A stretch of DNA of 64,000 nucleotides, taken from the NCBI RefSeq assembly GCF_003841505.1, contig NZ_REGA01000003.1, positions 248,001 through 312,000 on the forward strand, written 5' to 3'. A program made the translations under genes and the position numbers. Positions within the stretch are counted from its first letter, which is position 1. Every line of letters starts with the position of its first letter. Under the pieces are notes generated by a model. It was given only the letters and a program-made list of their open reading frames with translations. It did no database searches and was not told the DNA's origin. This DNA is from Natrarchaeobius chitinivorans. GTDB taxonomy: Archaea > Halobacteriota > Halobacteria > Halobacteriales > Natrialbaceae. Shown in pieces: positions 34,661 through 42,450 of this stretch.

Positions 34661-35286
34661 TCCCCTCCTCGTTCGGCGAACCGATCGGGAACCGTCCGAA
34701 GCGGCGACTCCTCGAGCAACAGCGCCGTCCCGCCGATGCGCTCGATTCCACCGTCGGCCCGCGGGTCGTCGCCGACGTGGAGGAGGTCCTCGACAGCGAT
34801 TTCGAGTTCGTCCGCCGTCGTCTCGAATATCTCCGGGGCGGGTTTTCGCCAGCCGCAATCGACGCTCGTCACGACCGCGTCGAAGTCGTCCCGGTCGAGT
34901 GCGGACTCGGCGAGCGTTCGATCCACGAGGCCGGAGACGCTGCAGTTCGAGCAGACTGCGACTGGTCCCCGACTCCGGGCCGCACTGACCGCCTCGAGCG
35001 CGCCGGCGTTCGTTCGGACCGCCGGCTCGAACGCCGAGACGACCGCACGTCTGACGACGTGTTCCTCGCTTTCGATCCCGCGACTGGCGAGCGCGTCGAG
35101 GACGTGAGTCGTGAGCGGAACCTCTGCACCCGCCGGGACGTCGACGTGTGGCTCGGCGTAGGCTTCGGCCCAGTCGTCGGGAACCGGAACATCGCGGCGC
35201 TCGAGTTCGGTTGCGACGGCTCCGGCGGGGTTTTCGGTCCTGTCCGCGGCGACGAGCGTTCCGAAGAGATCGAACGAGAGTCCCAC
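34648..35286 (-). CDS. HAD-superfamily phosphatase in the cobalamin operon
   Basis: A 212-aa HAD hydrolase. Motif I is LSFDLFGTLVAADR (Asp5, but the second Asp is replaced: DLFGT), motif II is AVCSNCS, motif III Lys in GWRKPAPEIFE and motif IV HVGDDPRADGG. The DxFGT form of motif I is common in the haloacid-dehalogenase/phosphatase subgroup. It is 154 bp upstream of cbiB in the same direction. It could supply the missing alpha-ribazole-phosphate or adenosylcobalamin-phosphate phosphatase step, which no other gene here covers. That role is inference from context. Confidence 0.82.
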   Translation of the reverse strand: MGLSFDLFGTLVAADRTENPAGAVATELERRDVPVPDDWAEAYAEPHVDVPAGAEVPLTTHVLDALASRGIESEEHVVRRAVVSAFEPAVRTNAGALEAVSAARSRGPVAVCSNCSVSGLVDRTLAESALDRDDFDAVVTSVDCGWRKPAPEIFETTADELEIAVEDLLHVGDDPRADGGIERIGGTALLLEESPLRTVPDRFAERGGETDR

Positions 35287-35382
35287 GTTCGCGTAACTAA
35301 CCCAAACTGACTTGAGGTTCGCGGTCCGTCCGACGTCGAGTACGAGGTTCCCAGAAATCGACCGACGATCGGAACTCCCGAT

Positions 35383-35468
35383 TCATACGGTTTACTGTAC
35401 GTCGTTTCCGGAGTGCCCGGGCACCGTGGCGCGGTCGCTCCAGTAAACAGTTACAGCAATCCGTATCA
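35383..35468. repeat. Family 1 dispersed palindromic repeat, copy C
   Basis: 86 bp from TCATACGGTTTACTGTACG to AATCCGTATCA with a weaker central hairpin (GGAGTGCCC/GGTCGCTCC). The final TCA is the stop codon of the minus-strand aIF2-beta gene. Confidence 0.9.
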
Positions 35469-36077
35469 GGCGAGTCGAGCGAACGCGAGGTTGCCCGAGA
35501 TGTTCTTGATGTAGATCTCGACGACGTCTCCTTCGTCCGCGCCGGGGACGAAAATCGTGTAGCTGCCCTTCTCCGCGACGCCGTCGCCTTTTCGCCCGGT
35601 TCCGGTGATCTCGACCGTGTACGTCTTGCCTTCCTCGACCGCTTCGGTCTGTTGTTGTTGCTGTGCGCTCGTCGATCGCTTGGTCACCGGCCGGAACGCC
35701 CCACAGGCGTCACACCGCAGCATCGGCGTTCGGTCCTCGCGGACGAGTCGGGTGTCCGGAAGGCCACACTCCGAGCAAAGCACGTACTCGTCGACGTAGG
35801 CGTCGACCGCCGCGTCGAAGTCCGTCGTCGAGAACGTTCCGTTGTACCGGCCGCGTCCGTCCTCGAACTTTCCACTCGTTCCCATCTCCCGCTGGATGAA
35901 CCGGTGGAGGTGTTCGTCCTCGCGCGAGAGGACGTCGGCGATCTCGCCGAGGTTCGTAAATCGCGTAAACGCCCCGTCCTTCTGGGCCTGTGCGTCGGGG
36001 ATCTGTAGCCGCTGTTCGTCGCCCCCGATGTCGGGAACGTCGTCCATCGCCCGGTCGAGACTCGACTCGTAATCCAT
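35466..36077 (-). CDS. eif2B: Translation initiation factor aIF2 subunit beta with TRAM domain
   Basis: A 203-aa subunit of the initiator-tRNA carrier aIF2. The core (about 1-135) contains FTNLGEIADVLSREDEHLHRFI, GTSGKFEDGRGRYNGTF and the zinc ribbon CSECGLPDTR / CDACGAFRPV. A Gln-rich linker leads to a C-terminal TRAM domain (about 148-203; YTVEITGTGRKGDGVAEKGS). The fusion is normal for haloarchaea. Its stop codon lies in repeat copy C. Confidence 0.95.
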   Translation of the reverse strand: MDYESSLDRAMDDVPDIGGDEQRLQIPDAQAQKDGAFTRFTNLGEIADVLSREDEHLHRFIQREMGTSGKFEDGRGRYNGTFSTTDFDAAVDAYVDEYVLCSECGLPDTRLVREDRTPMLRCDACGAFRPVTKRSTSAQQQQQTEAVEEGKTYTVEITGTGRKGDGVAEKGSYTIFVPGADEGDVVEIYIKNISGNLAFARLA

Positions 36078-36337
36078 ACGCGGTGACAGTGGTCGCTGAC
36101 GTAAATCCGTTCTGCTATCGTATAGCAGTCGTCGAAAGTCGATGCACTTCCGTTCGCGAACTGCCGGTCACACGTTCGGTGCTGGCCGCGCGCGTGCTAA
36201 CGGTGTAACCAACCGCGATAGAGTAGTTCCACCGGCTGCGATAGTCACGGCGGGTCGGCCCAGACACCCAGACCCTACTCGAACAGCCGTCGCGTGAGTA
36301 GTGTGAACCGTCTTAGCAGATGCAGTCTCCGGGATTA

Positions 36338-36423
36338 GATGTACTCCCGGTATCGAGTGTGCGCCGATGTACTCCCAGTATCCAGTGTGCGCCGGGTGTA
36401 CTCCCAGCGTTGAGCGCGCGTGG
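36338..36423. repeat. Three 28-bp tandem repeats
   Basis: Units starting GATGTACTCCCGGTATCGAG at 36338 and 36366, and a diverged third at 36394. They occupy the intergenic space after the DUF5789-like gene. There are no spacers, so this is not a CRISPR array. The rest of 36078-36480 holds no gene I can support. Confidence 0.85.
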
Positions 36424-36480
36424 GACCCCACACGCTCGAGCCCGTCTCGAGAGCCCGTGTACCACTCTCGACGACCCGGT

Positions 36481-36867
36481 TCAGAGCGTATCGCTTCCGC
36501 TCTCGCCGAGATTGCCCTGCTTTTCCTCGTCGAGTCGCGAGAGGTCGCGCTCGGGATTGGCTTCGTGCTGGTCGCCCGCTTCGCCCGTAATCTCGCCGTA
36601 AACAGCCTCGCGAACCTCTTCGGGGTCGTCGTACTGTTCGCCCGCGAGTCGGTCGAACACGCTCCCGAGCGACTCCGTCTCGTTTGGCATGTCGATCGGC
36701 TCGCTGCCGTACTCCGCCGCGATCTCCTCGCTCGTGACCGGATACTCGAGTTCGCCGAGGTGTCGTTCGACGTCCTCGAGGATCGATTCGCTACGATCGG
36801 CTCGACGGGATTTGCGCTGTTCGGATCGGTCCTGTGCACGGTCGCGGTTCGGCCCCTCTTCGGCCAT
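36481..36867 (-). CDS. DUF5789-like acidic protein
   Basis: A 128-aa protein. The start is basic (AEEGPNRDRAQDRSEQRKSR), followed by a folded core LEDVERHLGELEYPVTSEEI, AAEYGSEPIDMPNETESL and EQYDDPEEVREAVYGEI, and a charged tail. The core resembles haloarchaeal DUF5789/DUF2795-type domains. No function is established. The longer frame reaching 37413 is antisense to the UspA gene and not used. Confidence 0.65.
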   Translation of the reverse strand: MAEEGPNRDRAQDRSEQRKSRRADRSESILEDVERHLGELEYPVTSEEIAAEYGSEPIDMPNETESLGSVFDRLAGEQYDDPEEVREAVYGEITGEAGDQHEANPERDLSRLDEEKQGNLGESGSDTL

Positions 36868-36978
36868 ACGTCGATCTACTCTCAGCCGCTGCAAAAGGAA
36901 TCGGCAGGCGCTTGCAGCCGTCGGGTGGGTCGGATCGTCCCGTGTAGATATATGTAACTCCGGGCCTTCCTGCACCGT

Positions 36979-37428
36979 ATGACGATACTTGCTGCAGTCG
37001 GTGAGACTGAACGATCGAAACACGTCATCACGACCGCCTACGATCTCGCAACGGTGTACGACGACACGCTCGTCGCGCTTCACGTCGTTCCGCCGGACGA
37101 GTACGCCTCCCACAGGGATTCCCTCCAGCAAATCCCTGGCTTCGGTGACTTCTCGTTCAGTCAGGAAGAAGAGACCGCAGAGCAGTTCGTCACCGAGTTC
37201 GTTTCGAACACGATCGACGACGTCGACCTCGAGCGGATCGAACCGCGCGGGCGCATCGGGACCGTCACAGACGAAATTCTCGCCGAAGTCGACGCTCTCG
37301 AGCCGCGATATCTCGTCATCGGCGGTCGACGCCAGTCGCCAACGGGAAAAGCCGTCTTCGGGAACGCGACCCAGCAGGTCCTGTTGAACGCGGATTGTCC
37401 CGTCGTCACGCAACTGCGCGACGAGTAG
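36979..37428 (+). CDS. UspA-family universal stress protein
   Basis: A 149-aa single Usp domain. It starts MTILAAVGETERSKHVITTA, with the ATP-site-like motif near the C-terminus VIGGRRQSPTGKAVFGNATQ then QVLLNADCPV (compare G-2x-G-9x-G(S/T)). It is likely nucleotide-binding and stress related. The last codons are duplicated just after the stop (CAACTGCGCGACGAGTA at 37423 and 37431-37447), a small slippage event. Confidence 0.9.
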   Translation: MTILAAVGETERSKHVITTAYDLATVYDDTLVALHVVPPDEYASHRDSLQQIPGFGDFSFSQEEETAEQFVTEFVSNTIDDVDLERIEPRGRIGTVTDEILAEVDALEPRYLVIGGRRQSPTGKAVFGNATQQVLLNADCPVVTQLRDE

Positions 37429-37609
37429 TCAACTGCGCGACGAGTACCGGATTGCTGTCCGGATAGCAGATGCAAATGGGTGTCGAAAAACTCGAGCCCT
37501 CGCTCGGAATTCGTTATGTTCCGGTCGCCAGCCCGTCCGCGGCCAGTTCACTCCGGACTGGTCTCGAGTTCGCCTCTCGCGTGTTCTCACCGGAACAAAC
37601 GCCACACCG

Positions 37610-37861
37610 CTATAGTAACAACTGAAACGAGTTATACACCGATCGCACAGCTCACGGGTCACTGCGTTTCCCGCTCGCCGTTCCGCGGTTCTCGCTCACT
37701 CCGTTCTGCTCACGGGTCACTGCGTTCCCCGCTCGCCGTTCCGCGGTTCTCGCTCACTCCGTTCTGCTCCGAACCGCGTTCGCTCCGAACCGCGTTCGCT
37801 CCGAACCGCGTTCGCTCCGAACCGCGATCGGGTGTGCAGTGACGTTCAGTGGCTACTGTAG
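37610..37861. repeat. Family 2 MITE-like repeat with internal arrays, copy 2
   Basis: A 252-bp element from CTATAGTAACAACTGAAACG to GTTCAGTGGCTACTGTAG. Inside are two long units starting TCACGGGTCACTGCG and four 16-bp units like CCGAACCGCGTTCGCT (37770-37822). It is gene-free and shares all this with the copy at 38853. Confidence 0.85.
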
Positions 37862-37953
37862 TATACCGCCGGTCTCGTTTGGGAGATTTCATATATCTTG
37901 CTGGCACTGACGGAAACATATTTAGTCTTACATTGTGACTGAAAACCAGTCAT

Positions 37954-38628
37954 ATGAACTACGAATTCACACACGATCCGTCCTACACGGTCGTTTCGGC
38001 GACCCTCGATGCCGACGAGCGGATTACGGTCGAAGCCGGCTCCATGATGAGTTACAGCGAACACGTCGAAATGGATACCCACAGCAGTTCCGACGGACTG
38101 TTCTCGTCGGTAAAGAACTCCGTACTCAGCGGTGAAACGCTGTTTCGGAACACGTTTACTGCGACCGCCAACGGACAGACGGTTCGATTCGCACACACGC
38201 AACCGGGAGACGTAACCGGAGTCGGTCTCGATTCGGAATCCGTCTACGTCCAGTCGGGATCGTACGTCGCGAACGAAGCGGGCATTACGACCGATTCGGT
38301 TTCGGGCGGCCTGGACTCGATACTCGGTGGAAAAGGGCTCTTCTTCCTCGAGGCCAGTGGGACGGGAACGCTGTTCGTCGGGAGCTACGGCGGTATCCTC
38401 GAACAGGAGTTAGAACCCGGTGAAACTCTGACCGTAGATGCGGGTCACTCCGTTGCGTGGGACGAGTCGGTCGATTTCAACACACACCGTGTCGGTGGGT
38501 TAAAGAAGACGATGTTGAGCGGTGAGGGTTACGTCATGACGTTTACGGGACCCGGAACCGTCTACCTGCAGACGCGGGATTACGACACGTTCCTCGGAGA
38601 GATCATCTCGCGGGTCAATACCAACTAG
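37954..38628 (+). CDS. TIGR00266/AIM24 family protein
   Basis: A 224-aa all-beta protein of the AIM24/TIGR00266 family. VEAGSMMSYSEHVEM, GGLFS-like DGLFSSVKNSVLSGETLF, FAHTQPGDV and LSGEGYVMTFTGPGTVYLQTR are typical. In yeast AIM24 is a mitochondrial inner-membrane organiser; prokaryotic members have no settled role. AT-rich DNA (37885-37930) just upstream can hold the promoter. The gene is less GC-rich than its neighbours. Confidence 0.92.
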   Translation: MNYEFTHDPSYTVVSATLDADERITVEAGSMMSYSEHVEMDTHSSSDGLFSSVKNSVLSGETLFRNTFTATANGQTVRFAHTQPGDVTGVGLDSESVYVQSGSYVANEAGITTDSVSGGLDSILGGKGLFFLEASGTGTLFVGSYGGILEQELEPGETLTVDAGHSVAWDESVDFNTHRVGGLKKTMLSGEGYVMTFTGPGTVYLQTRDYDTFLGEIISRVNTN

Positions 38629-38644
38629 GGCGTACTACACCGTC

Positions 38645-38729
38645 TCATACGAATTGCTGCAACTGTGTACCGGAGCGATCGCGGGACGACACCTGGTCCT
38701 CCGGTACTGACTTGCAGTAAACCGTATCA
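38645..38729. repeat. Family 1 dispersed palindromic repeat, copy E
   Basis: 85 bp from TCATACGAATTGCTGCAACTG to TTGCAGTAAACCGTATCA, with a central ACCGGAG/CTCCGGT stem. It lies 16 bp after the AIM24-family stop. Confidence 0.85.
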
Positions 38730-38852
38730 ACCCTTAGGAGCGCATGTCGGGACACGTGGTTTAGTCGCAAGGGGGGTGTCGTAGATGCGTTCACAGGATC
38801 CAACCAATGTACACTCGAGGAACCGTACGCAGAATACAACCATTTTCCACCT

Positions 38853-39154
38853 CTCTAGTAACAACTGGAACTATTCACCCACTGATCGCACAGCTCACGG
38901 GTCACTGCATTCCCCGTTCGCATCATCGCGGTTCTCGTTCGTTACACTTGCTCACGGGTCACTTCGTTCCCCGCTCGCCATTCCGCGGTTCTCGCTCGTC
39001 CACTCGCTCACGGGTCACTGCGTTCCCCGTTCGCATCGTCGCGGTTCTCGCTCACTCCGTTCGCTCCGAACCGCGTACGCTCCGAACCGCGCACGCTCCG
39101 AACCGCGCTCTCGTCGTGCGATCAGGTGTGCGGTGACGTCCAGTGGTTGGTATA
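38853..39154. repeat. Family 2 MITE-like repeat with internal arrays, copy 3
   Basis: About 300 bp from TCTAGTAACAACTGGAAC to GGTGACGTCCAGTGGTTGG. It contains three units starting CTCACGGGTCAC and three 16-bp CTCCGAACCGCG-type units. It resembles copy 2 but has diverged and expanded. No gene. Confidence 0.8.
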
Positions 39155-39493
39155 CCTCTGAAGATGGCGGTCGGAGATATCGATGAACTTCGACAGCGAC
39201 CCGAGGAGGAAGCTATCGCGGTTCTTGGGTCGTGTTCGATGGCGAACTAGCGGTCGGCTCAAATGTACTGTCGGCCATTCAATTGCGAGACACTTCGACA
39301 ACGCTCTCCGTTCGGTATTGTCTGTGGGGGTTTATGCACACAACGAGTATCCCTTCACGTAGCGAGATGGAACGATTCCCGACGGATCGGTGGCAGTAGG
39401 GGATGACGATACTGCAGGCGAGACGCGAGGAGTTGGGCTGGCGAGACGAACGAATGAGAACACCGAGAACCGGCAAACGCGACTACAGACAGT
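39155..39493. promoter_or_regulatory. Upstream region of the acidic-protein operon with a shared 33-bp motif
   Basis: No gene is seen. Positions 39308-39340 (CCGTTCGGTATTGTCTGTGG followed by GGGTTTATGCACA) match 28 of 33 positions of 42284-42316 upstream of the third paralogue. The motif is about 150-185 bp before each start. It could be a shared promoter or operator, or the duplicated flank of an ancestral gene. Confidence 0.55.
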
Positions 39494-39940
39494 ATGACAG
39501 AAAACATCCGGGACCAAGCAGGCGACTCGAGGCGAACGTTCATGAAGAAAGGAGGTCTCGCGGCCGCCGCTCTCACCGTCGGTACTGGAGCGACTGTTAC
39601 TATCGCCACGGCGGTCAACGGCGTAGTCGCCGTCCTCCACGGAAGCGATTACTACCCGGGGGCCGATTTCGATATTCTAACTCAGTTCGGGACGAGGACG
39701 CGAAACAACTTCTTACAACAGTACGATGAGGACGAAGCGGAGTTCGACGACCCTGGCGACTGGGAGGTGTTCGTAATCCGGATCGATATCGGCGAGGGTG
39801 AAGGTGAACTGGGACATCTACTCATCGACACCGACGACGATGATCCGGACGTCGAAGCTGGCGATTCGGGTTCAATGGACGACATCGCCTCGTTTCGCAA
39901 TCCCGAACGGAATCTAATCGAAACGGAGGTCGACCTCTAA
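39494..39940 (+). CDS. Exported acidic protein, island paralogue A
   Basis: A 148-aa protein. The twin-arginine signal is DSRRTFMKKGGLAAAALTVG (about 12-31) with no downstream Cys, so it is probably secreted. The mature domain of about 105 residues starts VVAVLHGSDYYPGADFDIL and has QFGTRTRNNFLQQYDEDEAE, GHLLIDTDDDD, GDSGSMDDIASFRNPERNLI. It shares this whole pattern with the proteins at 39943 and 42451. I do not recognise the family. The ATG of paralogue B follows 2 bp after the stop, so A and B form an operon. Confidence 0.75.
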   Translation: MTENIRDQAGDSRRTFMKKGGLAAAALTVGTGATVTIATAVNGVVAVLHGSDYYPGADFDILTQFGTRTRNNFLQQYDEDEAEFDDPGDWEVFVIRIDIGEGEGELGHLLIDTDDDDPDVEAGDSGSMDDIASFRNPERNLIETEVDL

Positions 39941-39942
39941 CC

Positions 39943-40422
39943 ATGACGTCAAATAATCAGGATGGTGCGGACGAATCGACAGGCTTCGGGAAACGAGGGA
40001 CGGCCGGGGCGACTGCGCTCGTGGCTGGTGCTGGCGTGACAGCCACTGCGACCAACGCCACAGCTCAGGATACTCAGGAAGTCATCCTCAAAGCGACCGA
40101 TTACTACCCGAACGAGGAGATCGTGATCTTGTCGGATTTCGAGGAACGGAACAGGAGGGAATTCCTCGAGGAGTACGACGAGGACGAAGACGTGTTCACC
40201 GACCACGACGATTGGGACGTTTACTCGGCGTTAGTCGAGGTCGGTGAACCGGCGGGCAAGCCGGTGATCCTGATGATCGACAACGACGTGGATCCGAATC
40301 CCGGCGATCGGGGAACGGTGGGCGATTCTCCCTCGTTCAAGAACACCGAGTGGGATCTAATCGAGGTCGACGTCACGTTCGAAGACGATGACGAGAATGG
40401 CGATGACGACGGCGGAAACTAA
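39943..40422 (+). CDS. Acidic protein, island paralogue B with degraded Tat signal
   Basis: A 159-aa paralogue of A and C. The mature part reads EVILKATDYYPNEEIVILSD, then ERNRREFLEEYDEDEDVF, DDWDVYSALVEVGE, VILMIDNDVDPNPGDRGTVG and FKNTEWDLIEVDVTFE, plus an Asp/Asn/Gly tail. The N-terminus has FGKRGTAGATALVAGAGV where relatives have SRRxFMKK, so the twin arginine is KR and the signal may be weakened. The Ala-rich core and TAQD cleavage-like site remain. Confidence 0.75.
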   Translation: MTSNNQDGADESTGFGKRGTAGATALVAGAGVTATATNATAQDTQEVILKATDYYPNEEIVILSDFEERNRREFLEEYDEDEDVFTDHDDWDVYSALVEVGEPAGKPVILMIDNDVDPNPGDRGTVGDSPSFKNTEWDLIEVDVTFEDDDENGDDDGGN

Positions 40423-40459
40423 CGTGTTTTTCGACGACGTACTCGGATCTCAAACGCGC

Positions 40460-41104
40460 TCATTGTCTTTTAGAGATCAATTCATACGATATAAACGAGT
40501 CCAATGCGCGTCGCAGGCGCTGGGAAATTGCGCTATCGCTGACTCCTTCTTTCGTTGCTAACTCGGAAAGTGTCGTTCGCCGAGGGACCTTGAAGTACCC
40601 TTCTCGGTGCGCCAGTAAGAGTAATTCACGTTGGTCGGAGGAGAGGACGTCCGTTGTGTCGTCTGGTGACGGCACATAGATCTTTCGGAGTGTAACAGTA
40701 ATACCCAAATTTGTGAGCCGGACATTAAACGAAGATAAATTATCGTGGGAGTGGAATCGGATTTTGAAATCCCATCGTCGTGCGGTACCGGTAGCTTCGA
40801 GAATTTTCGCACGGGTTTCCATGAGTGCTTGAATTAACCCGGTGATCTCTGGATCCCACGTAACTTCGAACAGCGCTCTGTTTCCGATGCGTGTGACGAC
40901 ATCGAAGTTTTCAATTTCGGGTTGATCACGGAGAATAGCCTCTATCTCGCCGGCACTTGCTCCGGAAATCCAGAACAGGGGAGTGATGCCTTCCTCGAGT
41001 GGTACGATACGTTCGAGTTCGATCTCCACCGCTGGAACGTCATCGAGTATACGTCCCAGGACGAACGCATCTACGGGAACGGATATTTCTGCAATAACTG
41101 ACAT
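40460..41104 (-). CDS. HTH-10 (Bat-like) transcriptional regulator
   Basis: A 214-aa regulator. The N-terminal sensor-like domain (about 1-150) begins VIAEISVPVDAFVLGRILDD. The C-terminal HTH-10 is LSSDQRELLLLAHREGYFKV then PRRTTLSELATKEGVSDSAI and SQRLRRALDSFI. It is a paralogue of the gene at 41414, which is divergent from it, and sits amid the acidic-protein genes. Targets are unknown; regulation of the island is a reasonable inference. Confidence 0.85.
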   Translation of the reverse strand: MSVIAEISVPVDAFVLGRILDDVPAVEIELERIVPLEEGITPLFWISGASAGEIEAILRDQPEIENFDVVTRIGNRALFEVTWDPEITGLIQALMETRAKILEATGTARRWDFKIRFHSHDNLSSFNVRLTNLGITVTLRKIYVPSPDDTTDVLSSDQRELLLLAHREGYFKVPRRTTLSELATKEGVSDSAISQRLRRALDSFISYELISKRQ

Positions 41105-41413
41105 GGTTAATTCTATTTATAGACTGAAGAGCTATTCCAGTACGCTGTTGTAATGTATAACCTGGATAGGACTACAGTACCGAAGGTGAAATACTGGGGG
41201 TGTAGTCAGTTCGGTAGCGAACTGTCTATTACGAACCCGGATATCGCGGAGTGAGAAATAGAAGCAAATCTAGTGGAAGATCCGTCTTCATCAATGAAGG
41301 CATGGATTCAAGTGAATAGATAGTGGCGATTCCCTGTTGGACCTGACGAGGGGGTGACGAAGAAATGAACGCCACACCAGAATCTCGAATCCTGGATCGA
41401 AGAGTGTGATACG
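41105..41413. other. Divergent intergenic region between two HTH-10 genes
   Basis: 309 bp, AT-richer than its surroundings, with TATA-like CTATTTATAGAC (about 41112-41123) and TGTATAACC (about 41153). These could serve divergent promoters. No ORF with recognisable motifs and no repeat family copy is present. Confidence 0.45.
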
Positions 41414-42112
41414 ATGGCTGTGATCGCTGAAATAACTGTCCCAGCGGATACGTTTATCCTCGGTCAGATATTTCATACCATCCCTGACGCAGTGATCGAA
41501 TTCGAACCGGTCGTGCCGTTTCGAAGCAAGCACAAACCAAACTGGCCACTAGTGTGGATTTCCCATATCGAACCGGCGGAGGTTCGAACGACGTTGCTCG
41601 AAGAAGAAGATATCGACGCCGTGGACGCAATCACGTCCACCGAAGAGAAAACGCTGTTCGAGATTCAGTGGAACGACGACGATATCGATGGTATCATTCA
41701 ACCATTGATCGAGTACGAAGGTCGAGTTCTCAAAGCAACCGGTACAGCAAACGAATGGGAATTTCACCTCCTTTTCGACTCGCATATGGCGCTGTCCGAA
41801 TTTAATATGGAAGCGACCAACAGGGAGATCCCGGTTACGTTACAAAAGGTGCACAATTCGGGGGTTCCCAACGAAAACACCAGTTCCACAGTCGATAAAA
41901 CCACACTCCAACCCAATTATCGAGATACGCTCCTCCTTGCGTATCGAAACGGATACTACGATACTCCCCGAACGGTTCAGCTATCCGAACTCGCTCAAAA
42001 AGAAGATATCAGCGATAGCGCCCTCTCGAAACGGATCAGGCGAGCCACTGCGACCCTCATCGAACACACACTACTCGCCGACAGTGAACTGGGCGACACG
42101 ACGCTCAGGTAA
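41414..42112 (+). CDS. HTH-10 (Bat-like) transcriptional regulator
   Basis: A 232-aa paralogue of the regulator at 40460. The N-terminus AVIAEITVPADTFILGQIFH aligns with it from the first residue. The HTH-10 is QPNYRDTLLLAYRNGYYDTP then RTVQLSELAQKEDISDSALS and KRIRRATATLIEH. GC is lower than in the core genes, as for the whole island. The two regulators face away from each other, and each points toward a set of acidic exported proteins. Confidence 0.85.
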   Translation: MAVIAEITVPADTFILGQIFHTIPDAVIEFEPVVPFRSKHKPNWPLVWISHIEPAEVRTTLLEEEDIDAVDAITSTEEKTLFEIQWNDDDIDGIIQPLIEYEGRVLKATGTANEWEFHLLFDSHMALSEFNMEATNREIPVTLQKVHNSGVPNENTSSTVDKTTLQPNYRDTLLLAYRNGYYDTPRTVQLSELAQKEDISDSALSKRIRRATATLIEHTLLADSELGDTTLR

Positions 42113-42283
42113 CAATCGACGTTCTGGAGCCGTAATTGTTCCTCCACGGGTGATACGTAACGCACTGTATACGATATTTCTGTATCGTTTGCATTGTTCG
42201 AGAACGAACCTTCGGTAGCGAACCATTGATTTCGCGGGTTCGATTGCTGGCCGTTCACCAGTAAACCAGTCTCAGTACGATTC

Positions 42284-42316
42284 CCGTTCAGTAGTGTCTA
42301 TGGGGGTTTACGTACA
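42284..42316 (+). promoter_or_regulatory. Second copy of the 33-bp upstream motif
   Basis: CCGTTCAGTAGTGTCTATGG followed by GGGTTTACGTACA. It matches 39308-39340 at 28 of 33 positions and lies 135-167 bp before the ATG of paralogue C. Confidence 0.55.
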
Positions 42317-42450
42317 ACTGTGGGGTTCATTTCATCGGATCATCGGAGGTGATGACCAAGAGGATGAGCGACCGACGCATCGAGAGAACAACGCGTTGCG
42401 ATGCAGTTGACGAGAATCGAAACGACCGAACAAATCAAAATCGAAACAAT

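Noticed and set aside
28629-35286. Cobalamin riboswitch for the cob operon
   Set aside because: I looked at the gaps upstream of the HAD gene and cbiB and saw no recognisable B12-box-like structure. Haloarchaea are not known to use it.
36338-36423. Possible CRISPR array
   Set aside because: The 28-bp units are directly adjacent with no unique spacers, and there are no cas genes in the window.
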